From UBA1206 sp045600105 (GTDB lineage: Bacteria > Bacillota > Clostridia > Oscillospirales > CAG-382): a stretch of DNA of 64,000 nucleotides. The stretch spans positions 7,095-71,094 of the forward strand of contig JAZRXG010000033.1 of NCBI GenBank assembly GCA_045600105.1. Direction: 5' to 3'. Made by a program: the position numbers and the translations under genes. Below, in pieces: positions 8,205 through 15,583 of this stretch (within the stretch, counting starts at the first letter, position 1; each line of letters opens with the position of its first letter). The notes beneath the pieces were generated by a model that saw only the letters and a list, made by a program, of their open reading frames with translations, was not told the DNA's origin and ran no database searches.

Positions 8205-9772
8205 TTTCCGTTCTCCAATATCTTCGAAAGTCCGTTGATTATTTTTTCCGTCTGTCTGCTCTTGAAGCCGAACGACGCCTTGTTCGCGATGAGACGCGCG
8301 CTTATCGGCAGAATGTTCTCGATGACTTCAAGGTCGTTTTCCCTCAGCGTCGCGCCCGTCTCCACTATGTCGACTATGACGTCCGAAAGCCCGAGGATGG
8401 GGGCGATCTCTATCGAGCCGTTGAGGTGGATGATGTCGATATCGCGTCCGCGGGACTGATAGAACGTTTTCGCGATGTTCGAGAATTTCGTCGCGACGCG
8501 CAGGGTGGACGACGCGTCGTCGGCAAAGCCCTTGGGAGCGGCTACCGCCATGCGGCATTTCCCGAAACCGAGGTCGAGCAGCTCGAACACGTCGGGCTCG
8601 TACTCGAGCAGAATGTCTTTGCCGGCAACGCCTATATCGGCGGCGCCGCGCTCGACGTATATCGCGACGTCTGACGGCTTGACCCAGAAGTATCTGAGTT
8701 TCTTTTCCTTATTTTCAAATATGAGTTTTCTGTTCGGCTCGAGTATCGCGGGACACTCAAAGCCCGCTTCCGCGAACATCGCGTACACCTTTTCGCCGAG
8801 CCGGCCTTTGGGAAGCGCGATGTTGATATATCCGTCGTCATCGCGGGACGCCGTCGGGTCGAAGCGCTCGAACAGATCGAGATAGACCGCAAAGCCTATC
8901 GCTTTGGAGCTTCTCTTGAGCTTTTTCATCAGCGTGTCGTACTGACCGCCCGAAAGCACGAAATCGGGTATCCCCTTGACGAACCCCTTGAACACGATGC
9001 CGTTGTAGTAATGCGTGTCGCCCGTGACCGAGAAATCGACGTATATACGGTCGGCGCTTTCGCTTTCCGCAAGCAACTTCAGCACGTCAAAGAACGCGCA
9101 GCCGCCGCAGCCGAGAGACGACGCCGTCTCCCTGAGCTTTGCGGAGTCCTTGACATTTCCTCTGAACGACACGAGTTTTTTGAAGTTTTCGGCGTCGCCT
9201 TTCCCGCATTCGCAGGAAGAAATGACCGAATCCATCTCGTGGACGTTCTTTTCGCCTATCGCCTTCCAGACGGCGTTTCTCGCGTCGGACTTGAGACCGA
9301 GTCTGTCCATCGCGCTTTCGATGAGCCCGATGTCCGAAACGCACACGGCGTATTCGCCGCTTATCTGTCCGAGGCTTTCGCACGCAAGAACGATGACGTC
9401 GGCGGTGTCGTTTTCGGTGACTCTGCCGAAGCATTCGACGCCTGACTGCATTATCTCTTTATACGAGCCCGTGCCCTTTGAAACGCGGTACACGTTCTCG
9501 TTGTAATATACCTTGTTCAGCTTGTCCGGCTCGTCGGCGGCGTTCTTGATTATCGAAAGCGTCACGTCGGGCTTGAGCGCGAGCAGCTTGCCGTCGGTAT
9601 CGGTGAACGTGATGACGTTGTCGGAAACGAGAAATTCCTTGTTGCCGGCGTAGAGGTCGTATTCCTCGAACTTGCTCATGCGGTAGGGCACGTAGCCGTT
9701 GGAGGCGTAAAGACTTCTCAGGGTGAATATGAGTTTTTCGCTGCTTCTGAGTATGGAATCGTTTATTATCAT
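8201..9772 (-). CDS. hisZG: fused ATP phosphoribosyltransferase: HisZ regulatory domain + HisG short-form catalytic domain
   Basis: This 523-residue protein joins two normally separate subunits of the first enzyme of histidine synthesis. Residues 1 to about 312 resemble HisZ, the HisRS-like regulatory subunit: LLALKPDVTLSI, the arginine-containing YRVSKGTGSYKEIMQSG, and the late SGGQYDTLMKKL. Residues about 314-523 are short-form HisG, with NIALPKGRLGEKVYAMF, the PRPP-binding DIVETGATLREN and YVERGAADIGVAG. There is one continuous frame with no internal start or stop. The short HisG form needs HisZ for activity, so the fusion fixes 1:1 stoichiometry. Overlaps the regulator gene by 4 bases. 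Confidence 0.92.
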   Translation of the reverse strand: MIINDSILRSSEKLIFTLRSLYASNGYVPYRMSKFEEYDLYAGNKEFLVSDNVITFTDTDGKLLALKPDVTLSIIKNAADEPDKLNKVYYNENVYRVSKGTGSYKEIMQSGVECFGRVTENDTADVIVLACESLGQISGEYAVCVSDIGLIESAMDRLGLKSDARNAVWKAIGEKNVHEMDSVISSCECGKGDAENFKKLVSFRGNVKDSAKLRETASSLGCGGCAFFDVLKLLAESESADRIYVDFSVTGDTHYYNGIVFKGFVKGIPDFVLSGGQYDTLMKKLKRSSKAIGFAVYLDLFERFDPTASRDDDGYINIALPKGRLGEKVYAMFAEAGFECPAILEPNRKLIFENKEKKLRYFWVKPSDVAIYVERGAADIGVAGKDILLEYEPDVFELLDLGFGKCRMAVAAPKGFADDASSTLRVATKFSNIAKTFYQSRGRDIDIIHLNGSIEIAPILGLSDVIVDIVETGATLRENDLEVIENILPISARLIANKASFGFKSRQTEKIINGLSKILENGK

Positions 9773-10062
9773 TTGTCTTCTCCGGAAATTTTATTGATCG
9801 CCGCTTTGTAACCGCCCGCGCCGTACGCAAGGCAGCGGCTGACGCGGCTTATCGTCGCCGTGCTGATGCCGACCTGCTCGGCTATCTTCTGATAGCTGCA
9901 GCCCTTGTCGAGCAGTATCGCGGTGTCGAAACGCTGTGCCATGTCCTGTATCTCTTTTATCGTGCAGAGGTCCTCGAAAAACGCGTAACATTCGTCCGGC
10001 GTTTTCAGTTCTGCGATCGCTTTGAAAAGTCTGTCTGTTGACTCGCTGTGAAAATCGGGCAT
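9769..10062 (-). CDS. YerC/YecD family TrpR-related transcriptional regulator
   Basis: This 97-residue helical DNA-binding protein belongs to the TrpR superfamily YerC group, with a helix-turn-helix around residues 55-80 (CSYQKIAEQVGISTATISR). It is the first gene of the operon and overlaps hisZG by 4 bases. In Firmicutes, YerC-type proteins are predicted regulators of histidine genes. An inverted repeat covering the promoter just upstream (10089-10116) is the natural candidate operator, implying autoregulation with histidine or a precursor as co-effector. The effector is inference. Confidence 0.88.
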   Translation of the reverse strand: MPDFHSESTDRLFKAIAELKTPDECYAFFEDLCTIKEIQDMAQRFDTAILLDKGCSYQKIAEQVGISTATISRVSRCLAYGAGGYKAAINKISGEDK

Positions 10063-10088
10063 ACGATTACCTCACTTTCTTTATCGTT

Positions 10089-10122
10089 TTAGCATATTAT
10101 CACACTAAAGTGCTAAAGTCAA
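10089..10122 (-). promoter_or_regulatory. his operon promoter with overlapping operator
   Basis: On the minus strand, -35 TTGACT (10117-10122) and -10 TAATAT (10094-10099) are separated by exactly 17 bases. A perfect inverted repeat TTAGCA/TGCTAA occupies 10089-10094 and 10111-10116, flanking and overlapping the spacer and -10. A repressor bound here would block RNA polymerase. The first gene downstream encodes a TrpR-family protein, the likely ligand of this site. Confidence 0.8.
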
Positions 10123-10140
10123 GAGATTTTTTCAAAAATC

Positions 10141-10177
10141 TAAAAAAATATCGCGGCACATCAGCTCCGTGCCGCGA
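10141..10177 (-). terminator. rho-independent terminator of the desulfurase-like gene
   Basis: A 9-bp stem, tcgcggcac at 10151-10159 with gtgccgcga at 10169-10177, is followed on the minus strand by seven T residues. It lies immediately after the stop of the minus-strand gene 10182-11288 and upstream of the his promoter. Confidence 0.85.
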
Positions 10178-10181
10178 TGCT

Positions 10182-11288
10182 TCATTTATTCCTGATTATC
10201 TTCCGCAGTTCGTCGATGAATATCCTTGCTTCCTTCATCGTGTTGCCGTCGTCGATGCTCACCCTGACGCCGCCGTTCACGCTGCCGAGAGCGAAATGCG
10301 CGGACGGTGCGCAATGGTAGCCGCTCCTGACGCAGATATCGCGCTTCGCAAGGGATGTCATCACGTCGTCGGGACTTAAGCCGTCAACGCCGAAAAGCAG
10401 TATCTGTACGCAGGGCGTTCCTTCGGGCGGAAGGTAAAGCTTCACCCCGTTCATTCCGGAAAGCGAATCGCGCAGGTACGTGAAAACCGCGTCGTCGGCG
10501 TTGGCTTTCCGGCGCTTTCCGAGAGCGTACGCGAGGGCGGCGAAGGCGGGAGCGTTCAGCGTGCCGGCTTCGAGACGTTCGGGAAGGAAGCCGGGCATTG
10601 CTTCGTCGAGCGAATACACGCCCGTGCCGCCTTCGATGACCGTGTCGGGGATGACCTCTCTGTTCGGATTCATCAGCATGAGTCCCGTGCCGAGCGGCCC
10701 TCCGGGACCCTTGTGTCCGGCGACGCATATCACGTCGGCGTCGATTTTTTCAAAGCTCACGGGGATATGGCAGGCGGACTGCGAAGAATCGATTATCACC
10801 GTCATTCCCCGCTTTTTCGCTTCTTTCGCTATCTCTTCGGCAGGCAGCACCGCGCCGCATACGTTCGACGCGTGTGTCATGACGAGAGCGGACGCTCCGT
10901 CCGACTCCTTTATGAAGCTTGAAACCGGGTCGTGAAGGGCGTCGAAAACGCCGACTTTTATTCTGCCTTCGTTCCTCAATGCGTAAAGCGGACGGCAGAC
11001 CGCGTTGTGTTCGAGGTTCGACATCACGGCCTTGCCGCCCTTCACGAGTCCCTTGACGGCGTAGTTCAGCCCGACGGTACAGGACGGGACGAGGACGACT
11101 TTTTCGGGGATCGTTCCGAACGCCTTTGCCGCCTCTTCGCGGCATTCATAAAGCTTTTCGGCAGCGTACATCGAGACACGGTAGCCGCTCCGCCCGGGGT
11201 TGCCGCATTTGACGGACGCTTCCGCCAAAGTCCTTATCACGCCGCGGGATTTGGGGAAGGACGTCGCGGCGGCGTCAAAATATATCAT
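10182..11288 (-). CDS. class V aminotransferase, cysteine desulfurase family
   Basis: This 368-residue PLP enzyme resembles NifS/SufS-type cysteine desulfurases and selenocysteine lyases. It starts YFDAAATSFPKS, has the substrate-side segment HASNVCG, the PLP lysine K193 in VAGHKGPGGPLGTG, and a candidate catalytic cysteine late in RSGYHCAPSAH. The start gene partner, 6 bases upstream, encodes a DUF3343 protein of the putative Se/S carrier group, which suggests delivery of persulfide sulfur or selenium to a small carrier. The precise substrate cannot be decided from sequence alone. Confidence 0.85.
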   Translation of the reverse strand: MIYFDAAATSFPKSRGVIRTLAEASVKCGNPGRSGYRVSMYAAEKLYECREEAAKAFGTIPEKVVLVPSCTVGLNYAVKGLVKGGKAVMSNLEHNAVCRPLYALRNEGRIKVGVFDALHDPVSSFIKESDGASALVMTHASNVCGAVLPAEEIAKEAKKRGMTVIIDSSQSACHIPVSFEKIDADVICVAGHKGPGGPLGTGLMLMNPNREVIPDTVIEGGTGVYSLDEAMPGFLPERLEAGTLNAPAFAALAYALGKRRKANADDAVFTYLRDSLSGMNGVKLYLPPEGTPCVQILLFGVDGLSPDDVMTSLAKRDICVRSGYHCAPSAHFALGSVNGGVRVSIDDGNTMKEARIFIDELRKIIRNK

Positions 11289-11294
11289 AACGTG

Positions 11295-11516
11295 TCAGCT
11301 CTTTTCTCCGACTGTGCCGAGTATCTTTACGCCGTTTCGTCCGAGTATCGCCTTTGCCCTGCCGCAATCACCCGAAACGGCGACGCCGTAACCGCAGCCG
11401 CGCACCTTTCTGACCTCATCCGTCTTGACGGGTGACGCCTGTATGCCCTCGTAAGCCAGGAGTTTTGACGCCTTCATCGCGTAAGTCACGGAAGACAGTA
11501 CGAAAGTGCAGTTCAT
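11295..11516 (-). CDS. DUF3343 protein, putative Se/S carrier-like
   Basis: The 73-residue product begins MNCTFVLSSVTYAMKASKLL and carries a conserved RGCGYGVAV loop and a second cysteine in SGDCGRAK. This matches the DUF3343 family, often found next to desulfurase-like enzymes and selenium genes. ATG 11516 is preferred because gggag lies 8 bases upstream; GTG 11525 and ATG 11522 are alternatives. With the following gene it probably forms a two-gene unit in which its cysteine accepts sulfur or selenium (inference). Confidence 0.75.
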   Translation of the reverse strand: MNCTFVLSSVTYAMKASKLLAYEGIQASPVKTDEVRKVRGCGYGVAVSGDCGRAKAILGRNGVKILGTVGEKS

Positions 11517-11590
11517 TATCATCACTCCCTGCTATCATTATATTATTATGCGCGTCCGATGTGTAAAATAAAAAGCGCAACTTTTTCAAG

Positions 11591-11947
11591 TCACGCTTCA
11601 AAGGCGTCTTTGCTTCCCTTTTTGAGCAGCCATATCTTGACCGGCTTGCCGAGCTTGCGGGCGTATTTGACGGTGTAGGCGGTGCCCGACGACCTGCCGT
11701 CCCAGAACGCCACGACGAGGTCCGCGAGCTCGACGATGCGTCTGTCGCGGATTATCGGCGCGCTTTTCCCGTTTTTGTCATAGTCTGGTCTGATGATGTG
11801 CTTTGAAATGAACATCCTGTCGGCGTACCTTTCCGCCGCGCGGTCGATGCCCTCGGCGCCGCCCGTGATTATTTCGTCGATCCCCGACGGAAGATATGCC
11901 GAAATATCGGCGTTTATGGTCCTTGAGCCGACGATCGCGACCTTCAT
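11591..11947 (-). CDS. SLOG-fold (Rossmann-like nucleotide-binding) protein
   Basis: This 118-residue protein begins MKVAIVGSRTI and contains GGAEGIDRAAERYA, the glycine-rich loop typical of the SLOG/DprA-like superfamily, and a later DLVVAFWDGRSSGT segment that forms the second nucleotide-binding face. Members are thought to bind nucleotides or nucleotide-like ligands. ATG 11947 has gaggtg 6 bases upstream and is preferred over the GTG 11956. It stands alone on the minus strand, with no partner effector nearby, so the role is unknown. Confidence 0.7.
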   Translation of the reverse strand: MKVAIVGSRTINADISAYLPSGIDEIITGGAEGIDRAAERYADRMFISKHIIRPDYDKNGKSAPIIRDRRIVELADLVVAFWDGRSSGTAYTVKYARKLGKPVKIWLLKKGSKDAFEA

Positions 11948-12034
11948 TTGACTCACCTCACGGTTTCATTATACATAACGCCGTATTTTTTGTCAAGGAG
12001 CAGTTTTTTTATGTAAAAAAAATCAAAAAAACTA

Positions 12035-12063
12035 TTGACAATCAAAGAAAAATCGTTTATAAT
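12035..12063 (+). promoter_or_regulatory. consensus sigma-A promoter for rpmG-secE-nusG-rplKA
   Basis: Perfect -35 TTGACA (12035-12040) and perfect -10 TATAAT (12058-12063) with a 17-base spacer. The upstream 35 bases are A/T-rich and could act as an UP element. It leaves a leader of about 100 bases before rpmG. Confidence 0.9.
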
Positions 12064-12171
12064 GGCTTCACCTCTGCAAAGAGCTTTTATTTTTGTGCTC
12101 TGCTTCCGGAAACGATTTCCGCCGGGAGTGCGTTAGAGGGAGGTTACATTTAATATGGAGGTGCCGAACAA

Positions 12172-12321
12172 ATGAGAGTTAAAATCACCATGGTTTGCAG
12201 CGAATGCAAACAGAGAAACTACGACACTGTCAAGAACAAGAAGAACGACCCCGACAGACTTGAAATGAAGAAATATTGCAAGTTCTGCCGCAAACACACT
12301 CTCCACAAAGAGAGCAAGTAA
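12172..12321 (+). CDS. rpmG: 50S ribosomal protein L33 (zinc-binding type)
   Basis: This 49-residue protein was too short for a length-filtered search but is clear: it starts MRVKITMVCSECKQRNY and ends with KYCKFCRKHTLHKESK. Two CxxC pairs show the zinc-binding (C+) form. An atggaggtg ribosome site precedes the ATG. Position ahead of secE-nusG is the standard bacterial order. Confidence 0.95.
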   Translation: MRVKITMVCSECKQRNYDTVKNKKNDPDRLEMKKYCKFCRKHTLHKESK

Positions 12322-12333
12322 AGGGGTACGGTC

Positions 12334-12543
12334 ATGGCAGAAGCGGAAAAGAAACCCAATCGCATCGTCAAGTTTTTCAAAGACCTTAAGAGCGAAAGAA
12401 AAAAAGTCACCTGGCCTTCTGTTAAGGATACCAACAAATCACTCCTCGTGGTTATCGTTGAAGTCCTTGCAGTCGCAGTCGCAGTCGGACTTCTTGACTT
12501 CGGATTCAGCAAGCTCTTCCAGTGGCTTGCAAGCATCCTTTGA
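12334..12543 (+). CDS. secE: preprotein translocase subunit SecE
   Basis: A 69-residue single-span form of SecE. The conserved cytoplasmic motif ERKKVTWPS precedes one membrane segment (about residues 37-58). SecE clamps SecY in the translocon. It starts 12 bases after rpmG and is followed by nusG 12 bases later. Confidence 0.96.
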   Translation: MAEAEKKPNRIVKFFKDLKSERKKVTWPSVKDTNKSLLVVIVEVLAVAVAVGLLDFGFSKLFQWLASIL

Positions 12544-12555
12544 GGATAAGAAACA

Positions 12556-13086
12556 ATGGGAATGCCTGTTGATTCCGTTCCCCGCTGGTATGTGATCCAC
12601 ACCTATTCCGGCTACGAGAACAAAGTCGCGAGCAACATCGAAAAGATCGTTGAGAATCGCGGACTTTCCGAAATGATCTTCGACGTGAAGATACCTACCG
12701 AAAAGGTAGTTGAAGTTTCGGGAAATGAAGAAAAGGAAATCGAACGCAAGATCTTCCCCAGCTATGTGCTTGTAAAGATGGTCATGAACGACGAAAGCTG
12801 GCACATCATCCGCAACACCACCGGCGTCACCGGCTTTGTCGGTCCCGGATCGCGCCCCGTTCCCCTTTCCGACAAAGAGGTAGAAAAACTCGGAGTCGAA
12901 GTAAAGGTCATCGAGATCGCGTTTGGTGTCGGAGATAACGTCCGCATCATCGACGGTCCTCTCGCAGGCTTCATCGGCATTGCGGAAGACATTTCCGCCG
13001 ACAAGACGAAGGTCACCGTGCGTGCTTCGCTTTTCGGCCGTGAAACTCAGGTGGAACTTGACGTTTCACAAGTAAAGCCCGTATAA
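12556..13086 (+). CDS. nusG: transcription termination/antitermination factor NusG
   Basis: The 176-residue protein has the NGN domain opening RWYVIHTYSGYENKVA, the FPSYVLVKM strand, and the C-terminal KOW domain with VGDNVRIIDGPLAGFIG. It couples RNA polymerase to Rho, NusE or the ribosome. Start ATG 12556; an alternative in-frame ATG (MPVDSV) two codons later is possible. Confidence 0.96.
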   Translation: MGMPVDSVPRWYVIHTYSGYENKVASNIEKIVENRGLSEMIFDVKIPTEKVVEVSGNEEKEIERKIFPSYVLVKMVMNDESWHIIRNTTGVTGFVGPGSRPVPLSDKEVEKLGVEVKVIEIAFGVGDNVRIIDGPLAGFIGIAEDISADKTKVTVRASLFGRETQVELDVSQVKPV

Positions 13087-13095
13087 ATTCAGGGC

Positions 13096-13166
13096 GAACG
13101 GCAGACGGAATATTGCCGTTCCGGTCAGCCGTGTGGGAGGGACAAAGTCCCGAATAATATTACCAC
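13096..13166 (+). promoter_or_regulatory. structured leader of rplK, candidate ribosomal-protein autoregulation site
   Basis: Between nusG and rplK two hairpins can be drawn: gaacggca (13096-13103) with tgccgttc (13114-13121), and gggac (13139-13143) with gtccc (13147-13151) enclosed by gtgg (13133-13136) and ccac (13163-13166). The second lies just upstream of the ggaggtg of rplK. Position fits L1- or L11-mediated translational feedback; the binding protein is inference. Confidence 0.5.
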
Positions 13167-13184
13167 ATTCGGAGGTGTAAAATT

Positions 13185-13610
13185 ATGGCAAAGAAAATAG
13201 TCGGTTACATCAAACTCCAGCTTCCGGCAGGAAAGGCTACTCCTCAGCCTCCTGTAGGTCCCGCACTCGGTCAGTACGGTGTAGCGATCCCCATGTTCAC
13301 GAAAGAATTCAATGAACGTACCAAGAACGATATCGGTCTCATCATCCCCGTGGTCATCACGGTTTATGCTGACCGTACCTTCACGTTCATCACCAAGACT
13401 CCGCCCGCAGCAGTTCTCATCAAAAAGGCCTGCTCCATCGAAAGCGGTTCCGCAACTCCCAACTCCGCGAAGGTCGCAAAGATCTCCAAGGAAGATGTCA
13501 AGAAGATCGCAGAGCTCAAGATGCCCGACCTCAACGCCGCTTCTCTCGAAGCCGCTATGAGCATGGTCGCCGGCACCGCCCGCAGCATGGGCGTAGAAGT
13601 TGTTGACTAA
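13185..13610 (+). CDS. rplK: 50S ribosomal protein L11
   Basis: A normal-length 141-residue L11. It starts MAKKIVGYIKLQLPAGKA and contains the PPVGPALGQYGV loop that contacts 23S rRNA at the GTPase centre, and the C-terminal GTARSMGVEV. The start is preceded by cggaggtg. Co-transcribed with rplA, 14 bases downstream. Confidence 0.98.
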   Translation: MAKKIVGYIKLQLPAGKATPQPPVGPALGQYGVAIPMFTKEFNERTKNDIGLIIPVVITVYADRTFTFITKTPPAAVLIKKACSIESGSATPNSAKVAKISKEDVKKIAELKMPDLNAASLEAAMSMVAGTARSMGVEVVD

Positions 13611-13624
13611 GGAGGGGACGCGCA

Positions 13625-14317
13625 ATGAAAAGAGGAAAGAATTATAAATCCGCAGCAGCAGAAGTAGAAAGAGCAAAGCTTTACGATTCCGCCGAAGCTC
13701 TCGCAGTTGCCTGCAGCATTTCCAAAGCTAAATTCGATGAAACCGTAGAAGTTCACATCCGTCTCGGCGTTGACTCCCGTCACGCAGACCAGCAGGTCAG
13801 AGGCGCCATCGTTCTTCCCAACGGCACCGGTAAGACCGTAAGGACCCTCGTCTTCGCAAAAGGCGACAAAGCCAAAGCAGCCGAAGAAGCAGGTTCCGAT
13901 TACGTAGGCGCAGAAGACCTCGTTCAGAAGATCCAGAAAGAAAACTGGTTCGACTACGACGTCATCATCGCTACTCCCGACATGATGGGTGTTATCGGCC
14001 GTCTCGGTCGTATCCTCGGCCCGAAAGGCTTGATGCCTAACCCCAAAGCCGGCACCGTCACGATGGATATCGAAAAAGCAGTCAAAGAAGCCAAAGCCGG
14101 TAAGATCGAATACCGTCTCGACAAGACCAACATCATCCACTGCCCGATCGGCAAAGTTTCCTTCGGTGCCGAAAAGCTCCAGGAAAACTTCAATACCCTT
14201 CTCGGCGCTATCATCAAGGCTAAACCCGCCGCAGCTAAAGGTCAGTACATCAAGTCCTGCACCGTAGCTTCCACGATGGGCCCCGGCATCAAAGTAAACA
14301 CCGCAAAAATCGGCTGA
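13625..14317 (+). CDS. rplA: 50S ribosomal protein L1
   Basis: The 230-residue protein shows L1 landmarks: VEVHIRLGVDSRHADQQ, VLPNGTGKTVR, GRLGRILGPKGLMPNPK and GTVTMDIEKAV. L1 forms the stalk at the ribosomal E site and can repress its own operon by binding the rplK leader. A strong aaggagg site precedes the ATG. Confidence 0.98.
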   Translation: MKRGKNYKSAAAEVERAKLYDSAEALAVACSISKAKFDETVEVHIRLGVDSRHADQQVRGAIVLPNGTGKTVRTLVFAKGDKAKAAEEAGSDYVGAEDLVQKIQKENWFDYDVIIATPDMMGVIGRLGRILGPKGLMPNPKAGTVTMDIEKAVKEAKAGKIEYRLDKTNIIHCPIGKVSFGAEKLQENFNTLLGAIIKAKPAAAKGQYIKSCTVASTMGPGIKVNTAKIG

Positions 14318-14334
14318 TTTATTTCAAAAAAGGC

Positions 14335-14373
14335 TTGACAACTCGTGCATTGTGTGATATAATGCACGAGTTG
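14335..14373 (+). promoter_or_regulatory. rplJL promoter with embedded 13-bp inverted repeat
   Basis: Consensus -35 TTGACA (14335-14340) and -10 TATAAT (14358-14363) are 17 bases apart. The spacer and -10 are covered by a perfect 13-bp inverted repeat, caactcgtgcatt (14339-14351) and aatgcacgagttg (14361-14373), with a 9-base loop. There is no T run after it, so it is not a terminator. It could be an operator; nothing else in the window has this sequence. Confidence 0.75.
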
Positions 14374-14530
14374 ACAAAACAAAATAGTTCGCAGACAGCA
14401 GGTACACGCGTTCAATGGCTTATGCCGCCCGCCGAGGACACAATAGAAACGATAAAGGTTTCATTATGCTCCCACGGCATTGACGCGGGAGCATTTCTTG
14501 TTGTACTGCACAAAATTAACCCGGAGGTGA
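14374..14530 (+). ncRNA. L10 leader (ribosomal protein leader of rplJL)
   Basis: The roughly 160-base leader precedes rplJ. It contains a hairpin atgctccc (14465-14472) with gggagcat (14486-14493) followed by ttcttgtt, an attenuator-like structure. In Firmicutes the L10(L12)4 complex binds this leader and reduces rplJL expression. The fold was not computed; the call rests on position and the visible stem. Confidence 0.65.
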
Positions 14531-14536
14531 AACCAC

Positions 14537-15070
14537 TTGGCAAACGCTCAGATTCTCGAACAGAAAAAGCAAATCGTTAACGATCTCGCTGAAAAAATGA
14601 AGAATTCTGTTGCAGGCGTCATCGTCGACTATAAGGGTACCACCGTTGGTGACGACACCGCTCTCCGCGCCGAGCTCAGAAAAGCAGGCGTTGAATACGC
14701 AGTCGTAAAGAATACCCTTACCGCTAAGGCTTGTGACGCTATCGGTTACGGCGACCTCAAGAACGTGCTCGAAGGCATGACCGCTCTCGCACTTTCCGAA
14801 AACGATCCCGTTGCCGCAGCAAGAATCATTGACGAATTCGCATCCAAGCATGACAACTATAAGATCAAAGCAGGCTTTGTAAACGGCGAGCTTCTCGACG
14901 CAGAAGGCGTATCCGTTCTTGCAAAGACTCCCAGCTTCGAAACTCTTATCGGCAGAATGCTCGGTTCTCTGCAGTCTTCTCTCTACAGCCTGGCTTACGT
15001 GCTTCAGGCTATCGTAGACAAAAACGGCGAAGCAGCTCCCGCAGAGGAAGCAGCTCCCGCAGCCGAATAA
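14537..15070 (+). CDS. rplJ: 50S ribosomal protein L10
   Basis: The 177-residue product uses a TTG start, with ggaggtg 8 bases upstream, and begins MANAQILEQKKQIV. The rRNA-binding N-terminal domain has VDYKGTTVGDDTALRAELR and VVKNTL; the C-terminal helix that carries L7/L12 dimers follows, ending in an Ala/Glu/Pro tail. Expression is probably limited by the leader just upstream. Confidence 0.96.
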   Translation: MANAQILEQKKQIVNDLAEKMKNSVAGVIVDYKGTTVGDDTALRAELRKAGVEYAVVKNTLTAKACDAIGYGDLKNVLEGMTALALSENDPVAAARIIDEFASKHDNYKIKAGFVNGELLDAEGVSVLAKTPSFETLIGRMLGSLQSSLYSLAYVLQAIVDKNGEAAPAEEAAPAAE

Positions 15071-15106
15071 TCGGCAACATTATTAAATTTACGGAGGATT
15101 ATCATC

Positions 15107-15487
15107 ATGGCTAATGAAAAAACCACTCAGATTCTTGAACTTGTTAAATCTATGACCATTCTCGAAGTTGCCGATCTCGTTAAGGCTCTCGAAGAAGAAT
15201 TCGGCGTTTCCGCAGCTCCCGTTGCAGTAGCAGCAGGTCCCGCAGCAGCAGCCGCTCCCGCAGCAGAAGAAAAGACCGAGTTCGACGTTGAACTCACCGC
15301 TTTCGACGCAGCAGCTAAACTTAAGGTCATCAAAGTCGTCAAAGACATCACCGGACTTTCTCTCGGCGAAGCTAAAGACCTCGTTACCGCAGCTCCCAAG
15401 GCTGTCAAGACCGGCGTCTCCAAAGAAGAAGCTGAAACCATCAAGAAGCAGATCGAAGAAGTCGGCGGCCAGGTTACCATTAAGTAA
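15107..15487 (+). CDS. rplL: 50S ribosomal protein L7/L12
   Basis: The 126-residue protein has an N-terminal dimerisation domain (LELVKSMTILEVADLVKALE), an Ala-rich flexible hinge (about residues 37-52), and the C-terminal domain with KVIKVVKDITGLSLGEAKDLV. It recruits translation factors to the ribosome. A ggagg site precedes the ATG; a terminator follows. Confidence 0.97.
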   Translation: MANEKTTQILELVKSMTILEVADLVKALEEEFGVSAAPVAVAAGPAAAAAPAAEEKTEFDVELTAFDAAAKLKVIKVVKDITGLSLGEAKDLVTAAPKAVKTGVSKEEAETIKKQIEEVGGQVTIK

Positions 15488-15528
15488 TCCAAGGTTTCAC
15501 CACTTATTCCGAATAAAAGCAAAAATAA

Positions 15529-15566
15529 GGCATAATGCGGCTTAAACCGCATTATGCCGTATTTAT
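15529..15566 (+). terminator. terminator after rplL
   Basis: A 12-bp stem ggcataatgcgg (15529-15540) and ccgcattatgcc (15547-15558) is followed by gtatttatta on the plus strand. It ends the ribosomal protein transcript just before the lipoprotein gene. Confidence 0.75.
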
Positions 15567-15583
15567 TACGGGGGAGAACGACA

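Noticed and set aside
11896..12153. ORF upstream of rpmG
   Set aside because: It crosses the SLOG gene start, the consensus promoter and the leader; no ribosome site or family features.
14335..14580. ORF of 81 codons over the rplJ leader
   Set aside because: It begins in the -35 region, spans the leader, and runs into rplJ in another frame; no ribosome site.
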